Source of the DNA: Tetracentron sinense
Lineage: Eukaryota; Streptophyta; Magnoliopsida; Trochodendrales; Trochodendraceae
DNA: 64,000 nt
Direction: 5' to 3'
Assembly: GCA_015143295.1 (NCBI GenBank)
Contig: CM026556.1
Span: 17,918,547-17,982,546 of the forward strand
Shown piece after piece: positions 1 through 10,844 of the stretch. The translations under genes and the position numbers were made by a program. The notes under the pieces were generated by a model. That model was given only the letters and a program-made list of their open reading frames with translations, was not told where the DNA came from and ran no database searches. The stretch's first letter is position 1, and each line of letters begins with the position of its first letter.

Positions 1-550
1 TGCCAGAGGAGGACGAGTTGCTCCATGTGCAGAAGAGACCTTTGGTTTTAATGTCGAACATGCCAATCTGTTGAAGACAGATATTAAAAGATCGAGAGTT
101 GCGGGGTTGATAGGGGGCCCCTCCGATTTTTTCATTTTGGAAGCGGACCACATTAAAGTCCCCAAGCATTATCCAAGGCTGAACAGGGCTAGCAATGGAT
201 ATCAACTCTTGCCAAAGAGAGAGACGATCTGCAGCATTATTGGAAGCATAGACAAAGTTAAATAGAAATTCTGAAGTTGATTCGAGGTTTGTGACTCGAC
301 AATGTATGAGTTGATTAGAGGTTTTGAGGATTTGGGTATGACACACAGTAGGATTCCATAATTATCAGCATAGCTCCAATCTCTGGCTTTTTTTTAGAAC
401 ATTCAAAGAATTGACTCTCCGAACACGAGTTTCAACAACAGCTATCAGAGAAAGATGCTGAACAACAATAATTTTATGGATCTCCGCTTGCTTGAGTGGA
501 TCATTGAGACTACGGATGTTCCAAGTAGCAATCTTATTCATCAGGAGCAC
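1..550 (-). pseudogene. LINE-A ORF2 N-terminus: endonuclease domain
   Basis: Minus-strand translation starting near 550 gives KIATWNIRSLNDPLKQAEI, the usual start of the apurinic-like endonuclease (EEP fold) of plant LINE ORF2. The protein then reads LSLIAVVETRV, a sheared segment, and after a frameshift near 350-370 continues through FNFVYASNNAADRLSLWQEL to the catalytic motif LGDFNVVR and on to GLFCTWSN. In this family the endonuclease nicks target DNA for target-primed reverse transcription. The start lies only a few bases after the ORF1 stop (556-558), so the two ORFs are nearly contiguous. It is broken by frameshift and cut by the window edge. Confidence 0.85.
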
Positions 551-555
551 TAGAG

Positions 556-870
556 TTAATGAGAGGTGGAGTCCTCATCTAGGATAGGCATGTGATCACT
601 GGTCTGGCTAGTGATGGGATCTTCTGAGATCTTACTAAAAGCATCAAAGCGATTTGGGCTAGAGAACTGGCCAACAGGGTTTGGGGCTGCTAGCTTCAGA
701 CCTAGATAAGATGTCATCTCGGACACAATATTTGGAGATTGGAGAAATCGAGGCTTATCAGGGCTGGTGGCCCGTAAATAGGATAAATCCTCATCAGGTC
801 CAGGAGGGCGCTGAAATTCCCACTCAATTAGGGGGTTACGTTCAATAGCCTCATCTCTCTCACTGATCAA
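556..870 (-). pseudogene. LINE-A ORF1 C-terminal tail
   Basis: An open stretch of about 104 codons ending five bases before the ORF2 start. It is acidic and proline-rich and includes SSPNRFDAFSKISED. The same kind of SPNRF segment occurs near the ORF1 C-terminus of LINE-B (SPNRFTVL) and LINE-C (SPNRFRIL), which identifies it as the ORF1 tail. The DUF4283-like and zinc-knuckle parts lie upstream in intact elements and are missing here because of 5' truncation. ORF1 proteins bind element RNA. Its Met is probably internal rather than the original start. Confidence 0.65.
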
Positions 871-890
871 AGCAAATCATCGAACAGTTT

Positions 891-3800
891 TGGATTTGGT
901 GCACGTTTGAATGTTTAGGACGAAGTATACTTTATAAGTATGGATTACGGGCCTCTCAGGGCCCAAATCGGGCAAACATACTCGGATTCCATCGAAACAA
1001 ATTCTTACACTTAGGCTGGGTCAAAATACACGTGTTAAAAGAAACTACATTGAAATCTGACCCCCAGTTTGGATTTGGTGCGCGTTTGTATATTTAGGCC
1101 GAAGTATACTCTCTAAGTATGGATTTTAGGCTTCCCGTGCTCAAATCAGGCAAACGACCATGGATTCCATCAAAACGAATCCTCACACTTAAGTTGGGTC
1201 GAAATACACGCGTTAGGGGAAACAACATCGAAATCTGACCCCGGTTTGGATTTGGTGTGCGCTTGTATGTTTAGGCTGAAGTATACTTTCTAAGTATGGA
1301 TTTTGGGCCTTGCCCAAATCAGGCAAATGGGCTCCAATTCCATTGAAATGAAATCCCACATTCAGCTTGGGTCGAAATACATGCATTAGAAAAAAGGGCA
1401 TCGAAATCCGACCCCAGGTTTGGATATGGTGCGCATTTGTATGTTTGGGCCGAAGTATACTTTCTAAGTATGGATGTCGTCGCCCTCTCGGTGCCCAAAT
1501 TGAGGAAATGACCTCGGATTCCATCGAAACTAATTCTCACACTTAGGTTGAGTTAAAATACACATGTTAGAAGCAACGGCATCGAAATCCAAACTCTGGT
1601 ATGGATTTAGTGTGCGTTTGTAGGTTTAGGCAAAAGTGTACTTTCTAAGTATGGATTTCGAGCGTCTTGGTGCTCAAATCGGGTAAACGACCTCGGATTC
1701 CATCAAAACAAATTCTCAAACTTTAGTTGGGTTGAAATACTCACGTTAGAGGAAACAACATCGAAATCCAACCCCCGGTTTGGATTCGCTTCGTGTTTGT
1801 AGGTTTAGGCCGAAATATACTTTCTAAGTATGGATTTTAGGCCTCTCGGTGCTCAAATCGGGAAACGACCTCGGATTTAATCGACATAAATTTCCACACC
1901 TATGTTGCTTTGAAATAAACTCGTTAGAAGAAACGCTATCGAAAGCCGACCCCGGTTTTGATTTGGTGCAAGTAGGGATTTCGGGTCTCTTGGTGCCCAA
2001 ATTGGCCAAATGACTTCAGATTTCATGGAAACAAATTTCCACACTTAGGTTAGGTCAAAATACACTCGTTAGAAGAAAAAGCATCGAAATCCGAGTCCCG
2101 GTTTGGATTTGGTGCACGTTTGTATGTTTAGGCCGAAGTATACTTTTTAAAATATGGATTTCAGGGCTCTCGGTGCTCAAATCGGCAAATGACATTGGAT
2201 TTCATCGACATAAATTTCCACACTTATGTTGCTTCGAAATAAACTCATTAGAAGAAACGCTATCGAAAGCCGACCCCGGTTTGGATTTGGTGCACGTTTG
2301 TTGGTTTAGGCCGAAGTATTTTTTCTAAGTATGGATTTCGGTCCTCTCGGTACCCAAATTGGGCAAACAAACTCGGATTTCATCAAAATAAATTTCCACA
2401 CTTAGGTTGGGTCGAAATACACTCGTTAGAAGAAACAACATTGAAATTCGATCCCCGGTTTGGATTTGGGGCCCGTTTGTATGTTTAGGCTGAAGTATAA
2501 TTTTTAACTATGGATTTTGGGCCTCTCAGTGCTCAAGTCGGGCAAACGACCTAGGATTCCATTAAAATGAATTCTCACACTTAAGTTGGTTCGAAATACA
2601 CGTGTTAGAGGAAACAACATCGAAATTCGACCCCCGGTTTGGATTTGGCGCACGTTTGTAGGTTTATGCCGAAGTATACTTTTTAAGTATGGATTTCAGG
2701 CGTCTCGGGGCTCATATTCGGCAAACGACCTCAGATCCCATCGAAATGAATTCCCACACATAGATTGAGTCAAAATACACCAGTTAAAAGAAACGGCATC
2801 GAAATCCGACCCCGGTTTATATTTGGTGCGCGTTTGTAGATTTAGGCCAAAGTATACTTTCTAAGTATGGATTTTGGGCTTCTCGGTGCCCAAATAGGGG
2901 AAACTACCTCAGATTCCATCCAAACAAATTTTCACACTAGGTTGGGTTGTAATACAATCGTTAGAGGAAATGACATCAAAATCCAACCCCCGGTTTGGAT
3001 TTGTTGCGCGTTTGTAGGTTTTGGCCTAAGTATACTTTCTAAGTATGGACTTTGGTCTGTAAGCGCCCAAATCAGGCAAACGACTTCGGACTCCATCGAA
3101 ACGAATTCCCACACTTAGGTTGGGTCGACATACTCGCGTTAAAAGAAGTGACATTGAAATCCTACCCCCGGTTTGGATTTGCTGCACATTTATAGGTTTA
3201 GGCCGAAGTATACTTTCTAAGTATGGATTTTGGCCTCTCGGTGCCCAAATTCGGCTAACAACCTCGGATTCCATCAAAAGAAATTCTCACATGAAGTTGG
3301 GTCAAAATACACGGGTTAGAGGAAACAACATCCAAATCCAACCCCGGTTTGGATTTGGCGCACGGTTGTATGTTTAGGCCAAAGTATACTTTCTAATTAT
3401 GGATTTCGAGCCTCTCGGTGCCCAAATTGGGCAAATGTTCTTGGATTCCATTGACACGGACTCCCACACGTGTTACAATAAACAGCTTCGAAATCCGATT
3501 TCCGGTTAGGATTTGGTGCGCATTTGTAGGTTTAGGCCTAAGTACACTTTCTAAGTATAGACTTTGGTCTCTAAGCACCCAAATCAGGCAAACGACTTCA
3601 GATTCCATCGAAACGAATTCCCAAACTTAGGCTGGGTCGACATACTCACGTTAAAAGAAACAACATCGAAATCCTACGCCCGGTTTGGATTTGCTGCGCA
3701 TTTATAGGTTTAGGCCAAAGTATACTTTCTAAGTATGGATTTTAGTCTCTCGGTGCCCAAATCAGGCTAACGACCTCGGATTCCATCAAAACGAATTCTC

Positions 3801-6272
3801 ACACTTAAGTTGGATAGAAATACAGACGTTAGAGAAAACAACATCGAACTCCGACCCCAGTTTGGATTTGGTGCGCGGTTGTGTCTTTAGGCCAAAGTAT
3901 TCTTTCTAATTATGGATTTCGGGCCTCTCAGTGCCCAAATCGGGCAAATGAGGTCGGATTCCATCGACACAAATTCCCACACTTAGGTTGGATCGAAAAA
4001 CACGTGTTAGAATAAACAACTTCGAAATCTGATCCCCAATTTGGATTTGGTGCGCGTTTGTATTTTTAGGACGAAGTTTACTTTCTAAGTATGGATAACG
4101 GGCCTCTCGGGGCCCAAATTGGGTAAAACATCCTCGAATTCCATCGAAACGAATTCCCACACTTAGATTGGGTTGAAATACACATGTTAGAAGAAACGAC
4201 ATCCAAATCTGACCCCCGGTTTGGATTTGGTGCGCGTTTGTATGTTTAGGCTGAAGTATACTCTCTAAGTATGGATTTCAAGCTTCTCGTGCTCAAATCA
4301 GGCAAACGACCTAAGATTCCATTAAAACGAATTCTCACGCTTAAGTTGGGTCAAAATACACGCGTTAGGGGAAACAACATCGAAATCGGACCCCGGTTTG
4401 GATTTGGTGTGCGTTTTTATGTTTAGGCCGAAGTATACATTCTAAGTAAGGGTTTCGGGCCTTGCCCAAAGTAGGCAAACGGGCTCCAATTCCATCGAAA
4501 CGAAATCCCATACTTAGGTTGGGTCGAAATACACGCGTTATAAAAAACAGCATCGACATCCGACCCCAGGTTTGGATATTGTGCGCGTTTGGATGTTTAG
4601 GCCGAAGTATACTTTCTAAGTACGGATGTCGGCCTCTCGGTGCCCAAATTGAGGAAACAACCTCAGATTCCATCGAAATGAATTCTCACACTTAGGTTGG
4701 GTCAAAATACAGGGGTTAGAAGAAACGACTTCAAAATCCGACCTACGATATTGATTTGGTGCGCGTTTGTAGGTTTAGGCTGAAGTATACTTTCTAAGTA
4801 TGGATTTCGAGCGTCGCATTGCTCAAATCGGGCAAACGACCTCAGATTCCATCAAAACGAATTCTCATACTTTAGTTGGGTCAAAATACTCATGTTAGAG
4901 GAAACAACAACGAAATCCGACCCCCGGTTTGGATTCGCTGTGTGTTTGTAGGTTTAGGCCAAAGTATACTTTCTAAGTATGGATTTGGTGCAAGTTTGAA
5001 GGTTTAGGCCGAAGTATACTTTCAACTATGGATTTCGGGCTTCTTGGAGCTCAAATTGGCCAAATGACCTCGGATTTCATTGAAACAAATTTCCACACTT
5101 AGGTTGGGTAAAAATACACTTGATAGAATAAACAGCATCGAAATCTATCTCCTGGTTTGTATTTTGTGTACGTTTGTATGTTTAGGCCGAAGTATACTTT
5201 TTAAGTATGGATTTCAAGGCTCTCGGTGCTCAAATTGGGCGAACGACCTCAGATTCATCAAAAAGAATTCCCACACTTATATTGGGTTGAAATACTCGCA
5301 TTAGAGGGAACAACATCGAAATCCGACCCCCGGTTTGGATTCCCTGTGCGTTTGTAGGTTTAGGCTTAAGTATAGTTTCTGAGTATAGATTTCGGGCCTC
5401 TCGGTACCCAAATAGGGCAAACGACCTCAGATTCCATTGAAACAAATTTGCACACTTAGTTTGGGTTGTAATACACTTGTTGGAAGAAACGACAGAAAAA
5501 TCCGACCCCCGATTTGGATTTGATGCGATTTTGTATGTTTCGGCTGAAGTATAGTTTCTAGTTATGGATTTTGCGCCTCTCGGTGCCCAAATCAGGCAAA
5601 CAACCTTGGATTCCATTGAAATGAATTCTCATACTTAGAATGGGTCAAAATACAAGTGTTAGAAGAAACGGCATCGGAATCTGAGCCCCGGTTTGGATTT
5701 GGTCTGCGCTTGTAAGTTTAGGCTTAAGTATACTTTCTAAGTATGGATTTCGGGCGTCTCGGTGTTCTAATTGGGGAAACGACCTTGGATTCCATTGAAA
5801 CGAATTCCCAAACTTAGATTGAGTTGAAATACACGTGTTAAAAGAAAATACATCGAAATCTGACTCCCAGTTTGGATTTGGTGCGCGGTTGTATGTTTAG
5901 GCCGAAGTATACTTTATAAGTATTGGTTTCACACACGTTAGGGGAAACAACATTGAAATCCGACCCCAGTTTAGATTTGGTGTGCGTTTGTATGTTTAGG
6001 CCGAAGTATACTTTCTAACTATGGATTTCGGGCCTTGCCCAAATTAGGCAAACGGGCTCTAATTCATTTGAAATGAAAATCCCACACTTATTTTGGGTCG
6101 AAATACACGCGTTAGAAAAAACAGCATCGAAATTTGATCCCAGGTTTGGATATGGTGCACTTTTGTATATTTAGGCCGAAGTATACTTTCTAAGTACGGA
6201 TGTCGGCCTCTCGGTGCCCAAATTGAGGAAACGATCTAGGATTCCATCGAAATGAATTCTCTCACAATTAGG
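891..6272 (+). repeat. Satellite block S1, ~179-bp tandem repeat, forward orientation
   Basis: About 30 diverged head-to-tail monomers. The anchor GGATTTGGTGCGCGTTTGTA recurs at about 2105, 2283, 2462, 2641, 2819 and 2998, a period of 178-179 bp. Other recurrent pieces are AAGTATACTTTCTAAGTATG, CTCGGTGCCCAAATCGGGCA and CACACTTAGGTTGGGTCGAA. Truncated monomers are visible near 4975-5000 and 5930. Monomer subtypes recur in fixed order, indicating higher-order repeats. Several ORFs of 60-100 codons can be read on both strands, but the period is not a multiple of three and the frames are not conserved, so they are not genes. Confidence 0.95.
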
Positions 6273-6650
6273 TTTTTTTTTTTCTTTTTGGAAAAAACAT
6301 CGGGGTTAAGGCAGACCCAAACCTGCAATAAACAAGCACAAATTACAAGCGAATGAAACTAAACCCTCTCGCATCTCTACTAACAATAGAAGAGAGATGG
6401 ATAGGAAAAACCAAGGGAGTAAAAGAGAGCTCCCCCGGAGTTTTACAAAACTTTGATAAAAAATCAGCGGCATAGTTAACTTCATGCGGGGAATGCCGAA
6501 TCTCCACCATCACAAATCTAGATGATAGAACGTCTATATCTGAGAGAGTAATGCTTTCTTACCATGGCCACGAACACACTTTTTTCATGCACCCAACAGC
6601 CCAGCTAGAGTCTGAAGTAATCTGAATTTTTAGAACCCCTAGGTCTAAAG
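6273..6650 (-). mobile_element. LINE-E: 5'-truncated LINE 3' end in satellite
   Basis: A 378-bp LINE tail on the minus strand. On the plus strand it starts with a T-rich run (the poly(A) tail), then the LINE 3' UTR signature GGTTAAGGCAGACCC, then RNase H codons. It is bounded by a near-perfect 8-bp target-site duplication, CAATTAGG at 6265-6272 and CAATTTGG at 6651-6658. This is the expected product of target-primed reverse transcription with early termination. Confidence 0.88.
6343..6650 (-). pseudogene. LINE-E RNase H C-terminal half
   Basis: Minus-strand reading gives ITSDSSWAVGCMKKVCSWPW, an in-frame TAA, and then VEIRHSPHEVNYAADFLSKF and a terminal RDARGFSFIRL before a stop at 6343-6345. 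The ADFLSKF and final R-D-x-R-G segments are the signature of the RNase H domain at the C-terminus of plant L1 ORF2 and are shared with LINE-B, -F and -G. The N-terminal half of the domain is missing by 5' truncation. One internal stop makes it non-functional. Confidence 0.85.
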
Positions 6651-9084
6651 CAATTTGGGTCAAAATACACGTGTTAGAAGAAATGACATTGAAATCCGAC
6701 CTCCGGTATGGATTTGGTACGCGTTTGTAGGTTTAGGCGGAAGTGTACCTTTTAAGTATGGATTTCGAGCGTCTCGGTACTCAAACCCGATTTTGATTTG
6801 GTGCACGTTTGTAGGTTTAGGCCTAAGTATACTTTCTAAATATGGACTTTGGTCTCTAAGAACCCAAATCAGGCAAACGACTTCGGATTCCATCGAAACG
6901 AATTCCCACACTTAGGCTGGGTCGACATACTCGCGTTAAAAGAAACGACGTTGAAATCCTACCCCTAGTTTGGATTTGCTGCGCATTTATAGGTTTAGGC
7001 CGAAGTATAATTTCTAAGTATGGATTTTGGCCTCTCGGTGCCCAAATCAGCCTAATGACCTCGGACTCCATCAAAACGAATTCTCACACTGAAGTTGGGT
7101 TGAAATACATGCGTTAGAGGAAAAAATATTGACACGAGTTCCCACACTTAGGTTGGGTTGAAATACACGTTAGAATAAACGGCTTCAAAATCCGATCCCC
7201 AATTTGGATTTGGTGCACGTTTGTATGTTTAGGATGAAGTATACTTAATAAGTATGGATTGTGGGCCTCTCGGAGCCCAAATCGGGCAAACATCCTCGGA
7301 TTCCATTGAAATGAATTCCCACACTTAAATTGGGTCGAAATACACATGTTCGAAGAAACGACATCCAAATCCGACCCCCGGTTTGGATTTGGTGCACGTT
7401 TGTAGGTTTAGGCCGAAGTATACTTTCTAAGTATGGATTTCGAGCCTCTCGGTGCTCAAATCGGGCAAACGACCTCGGATTTCATCAAAATGAATTCTCA
7501 CACTTAAGTTGGATCGATATACACATGTTAGAGGAAAAAACATCAAAATCTGAACCCCGATTGGGATTTGGTGTGCATTTGTATGTTTAAGCCGAAGTAT
7601 AATTTCTAAATACAGATTTCCGGCATCTCGGTGCTCTAATCGGGAAAACAACCTTAGATTCTATCGAAACGAATTCTCACGCTTTGGTTGGGTTGAAATG
7701 CATGATTTAGAAGAAACAACATCAAAATCCGATGTCCGGTTTGTATTTCGTGCGCGTTTGTATGTTTAGGCCGAAGTATATTTTCTAAGTATGAATGTTG
7801 GTCTCTCGGTGCCCAAATTGGGGAAACGACCTCGGATTCCATCGAAACGAATGCTCAAACTTAGGTTGGGTCGAAATACATGCATTAGAAGATATGACAT
7901 CGAAATCTGACCCCTGGTTTGGATTTGGTACGGTTTGTAGGTTTTGGCCAAAGTATAGTTTCTAAGTATGGATTATGGGCGTCTCGGGGCTCAAATCGGG
8001 CAAACGATCTCGGATTCCATCGAAATAAATTCTCACACTTTGGCTGGGTAAAAATACATGTGTTAAAAGAAACTACATCAAAATCTAACCCCCGGTTTGG
8101 ATTTGGTGCGTGTTTGTATGTTTTGGCCGAACTATACTTTCTAAGTATCGATTTCAGGCTTCTCGTGCTCAAATCAGGCAAACGACATCGGATTCCATCA
8201 AAATGAGGCTAAAATATAGTTTATAAGTATGGATTACTACCGTCTCGGGGCTCAAATCGGGCAAACGACCTTGGATTCCATCGAAACAAATTCTCACACT
8301 TAGGCTGGGTCAAAATACACATGTTAAAAGAAACTACATAGAATCTGACCCCCGGTTTGGATTTGGTGCGTGTTTGTATGTTCAGGCCCGAAGTATACTT
8401 TCTAAGTATGGATTTCAGGCTTCTCGTGCTAAAATCAGGCAAATGACCTAGGATTCCTTCAAAACGAATTCTTATGCTTAAGTTGGGTCGAAATACACGC
8501 GTTAAGGGAAACAACATCGAAATCCGACCCTGGTTTGGATTTGGTTTGCGTTTGTATGTTTGGATTTCGGGCCTATCGGTGCCCAAATCAGGCAAACGGG
8601 CCCCAATTCCATCGAAACGAATTCCCACACTTAGGTTGGGTCGAAATACACGTGTTAGAAAAAATGGCATAGAAATCGGACCCCAAGTTTGGATATGGTG
8701 TGCGTTTGTATGTTTAGGCCGAAGTATACTTTCTAAGTATAGATGTTGGCCTCTAGATGCCCAAATTGAGGAAACGGCCTCGGATTCCATCGAAAAGAAT
8801 TCTCACACTTAGGTTGGGTCAAAATACATGCATTAGAAGAAACAACATCGAAATCCGACCTCCGATATGGATTTGGTCCGCGTTTGTAGGTTTATGCCGA
8901 ATTGTACTTTCTAAGTATGGATTTCGAGCACCTCGGTGCTCAAATCGGGCAAACGACCTCAGATTGCATCAAAACGAATTCTCATACTTTAGTTGGGTCG
9001 AAATACTCACGTTAGAGGAAATAACAACAAAATCCGATCCCCGGTTTGGATTCGCTGCATGTTTGTAGGTTTAGGCTGAAGTAT
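6651..9084 (+). repeat. Satellite block S2, forward orientation
   Basis: Continuation of the ~179-bp satellite after LINE-E, about 13-14 monomers in the same orientation as S1. A truncated junction near 6785 joins the start of one monomer to the middle of another. The subtype order at 8400-9060 (GCTTCTCGTGC type, GGGCCCCAATTCC type, AAATTGAGGAAACGG type, ACTTTAGTTGGG type) repeats that at 1130-1800 and 4260-4930. The block ends where LINE-F interrupts the segment GAAGTATACTTTC. Confidence 0.95.
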
Positions 9085-9089
9085 TAATT

Positions 9090-10130
9090 CTATTGAGAAG
9101 ATTTTGGCTACCTTCTTATGGGGTGGATGTGACTTGGATAGGAAAAGTCATAAGGTGGCGTGGATTTCTATTTGTAAGCCTATCATTGAAGGGGGTTTGG
9201 GCCTCAGGAAAATGAAGGACTAGAATAGGTGTGTGTTGTTGCACCGGGTTTAGGAAATTGCCTCGAATCAACAATCTATATGGGCACAGTGGTTTGCTAG
9301 CAAATACCTAAGAAAAGAGTCTATTTGGACCATGGCCATGCCAGCTTCACCTGCTTGGAGAACCCGCTGTATATTAAAAGTCCGTAATATAGCTGAACAG
9401 GTTTTAACTCACATAATTTGCAATGGAAAGAAAACCAAAATTTGGTTTGACCCGTGGCACCTGAAAGGAATTCTATTGCACCAATACTGGAATGCTAGGC
9501 TAAGCATGAGTGGTATAGATAGTCAAGCTACTGTGGATCAGTAACAGGATGGGCAATAGTGGAGCTTAGATACCCCATCCGAGCACTCCCTATCTGACGT
9601 CTGGGATGAGATTAACGAAGTTCAAACGATCAGCTATGATGTAGATAATCGAGTGGTCTGGAAACCTACTACTCATGGCACTTTCTCTTTCTCGTCTGCA
9701 TGGGAATATTTATGGCCAGCCCCTACTATTACCTATTGGCATAAGCTGGTATGGTTTAAAGGAAATATTCCTTGTCATGCTTTTATACTGTGGATGGCTA
9801 TTAAGGAGGCGCTGTTGACAGGCGACAAACTCATGCGATGGGGTACTATTTCATCGGGCAGATGCTTGCTATGTAACTCCGCCATCGAAACATATGACCA
9901 CCTTTTTTCGCAGTGTGTATATTATGAGATTGTGTGGAAGGTGCTTGCGGCGCTATGCTTAGTTCGAGTGAGGCGTTTCCCTTGCTAGAAGGAGATGGTG
10001 CAATGGTATAGCCGTAAATGGACTTCCAAAAGCTTTGCTAATCAGGTGCGTCGTTTAGTCCTGGGAGCTTTTGTGTATCATGTATGGGCCGAACGTAACC
10101 GCAGGTGGGATTGCTCATCTAAATTACCCC
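9090..10130 (+). pseudogene. LINE-F ORF2: RT C-terminus and zinc-binding RT-associated domain
   Basis: The translation reads IFATFLWGG, GGLGLRKMKD, WAQWFASKYLRKESIWTMA and KIWFDPWHLKG, typical of the region after the LINE RT palm. It then reads WKPTTHGTFSFSSAWEYL and WHKLVWFKGNIPCHAFILW, followed by RCLLCNSAIETYDHLFSQC, the Cys/His pattern of the zf-RVT domain. Internal stops occur after KMKD, after HRV, near 9541 and near 9987. It codes for no complete protein. In this family the region links RT to RNase H and is thought to bind nucleic acid. Confidence 0.85.
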
Positions 10131-10181
10131 TAATAGGTTGATCAGCACTATTATATTAGAGACATCTCTTAAGCTTGAGGG

Positions 10182-10775
10182 GTGCAAGAATTTGTGAGGG
10201 ATTGTCCTCGTAACCGATTACTATGTTCTAAGTTGCAGCTACAAGTAAAGTGGAAGGTGGACCAGATTAAATGGATATCTTGGATCCCCCCAGACCAAGA
10301 TTTTATCAAGCTAAGCATAGATGGTGCCTTGGACACAAACCATGTTGGGTATGGCTGCATATTTCGGGATTGGAATGGTAGATCGGTGCATGCGCTTGCG
10401 GGTTCTAGATCAGGAAATTCTGTGCTGGAGATGGAGTTGCTTGCCATTAAAAGGGGGATGGAGGAGGCTGTGTGGCTAGGAATTCCTAGAGTCCAAATTG
10501 AATCTGACTCTCTTTGGGGGGTAAAGTGTATCTAGAAGGAGTGTCCTAGGCCTTGGAAGCTCTGGAGTTTATTGGCCGACATTGACAAGCTTTGTTCTAG
10601 CATTGAGAAGGTTGATATCATTCATATATCTAGAGAAGCAAACAAAGTGGCAGATTTTTTATCTAAATTTTGTACCTTTAGCTCTGAATTAACATTAGAT
10701 ATTGATAACTTCCCTTCCAAATTAGCAAAGATTGTAGTTGATGATGCGAGGGGATGTAAGTATATTAGGATGTAA
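10182..10775 (+). pseudogene. LINE-F RNase H domain
   Basis: The reading KWISWIPPDQDFIKLSIDGA, GYGCIFRDWNG, LEMELLAIKRGMEEA and IESDSLWGVKCI is followed by a TAG at about 10533 and then ISREANKVADFLSKFC and DDARGCKYIRM with a stop at 10775. The expected acidic residues (D in SIDGA, E in LEMELLA, D in ESDS, D in VADFL) are all visible, so the active-site pattern is preserved. The TAG splits the domain. Upstream frames at 10000-10180 are degraded. Confidence 0.85.
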
Positions 10776-10844
10776 TTCCTTTTGGTTTTAATTTAATTGG
10801 TCTGGCTCTACCTAACCCTAGCTTTCTTTCCCCCCCCAAAAAAA

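Larger units (their letters stand above)
1..890 (-). mobile_element. LINE-A: partial plant L1-type LINE
   Basis: Fragment of a non-LTR retrotransposon read on the minus strand. It covers the C-terminal end of ORF1 followed at once by the N-terminal endonuclease of ORF2. The element runs off the left end of the window, so its RT and 3' end are not seen. On the right it stops inside ORF1 at about position 890 and passes directly into satellite, so it is 5'-truncated. Frameshifts break the coding frames, so it is a dead copy. The ORF1-to-ORF2 order matches LINE-B and LINE-C in this window. Confidence 0.85.
9085..10844 (+). mobile_element. LINE-F: 5'-truncated LINE (RT end, zinc-binding domain, RNase H)
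   Basis: A 1.76-kb 3' fragment of an L1-type LINE on the plus strand. It begins at the end of the RT domain (SIEKIFATFLWGG), passes through the zinc-binding RT-associated region and RNase H, and ends with the family 3' UTR signature (TCTACCTAACCCTAGC) and a short A tail at 10838-10844. Satellite resumes at once with TACTTTCTAAG. Several stops and frameshifts are present. A clear target-site duplication could not be fixed because the flanks share only about three bases. Confidence 0.88.

Noticed and set aside
891-9084. Dozens of ORFs of 60-190 codons in the satellite, on both strands, with recurring peptide words such as GFGVRLYV or PNLSVGIRFDGIRG.
   Set aside because: They are translations of the same ~179-bp repeat in shifting frames. 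The period is not a multiple of three, frames are not maintained and stops fall at random, so they are not genes.
10801-10830. CCTAACCCTA near LINE 3' ends resembles plant telomere repeat (CCCTAAA).
   Set aside because: It occurs once per LINE as part of a longer conserved 3' UTR motif, not as a tandem telomeric array.
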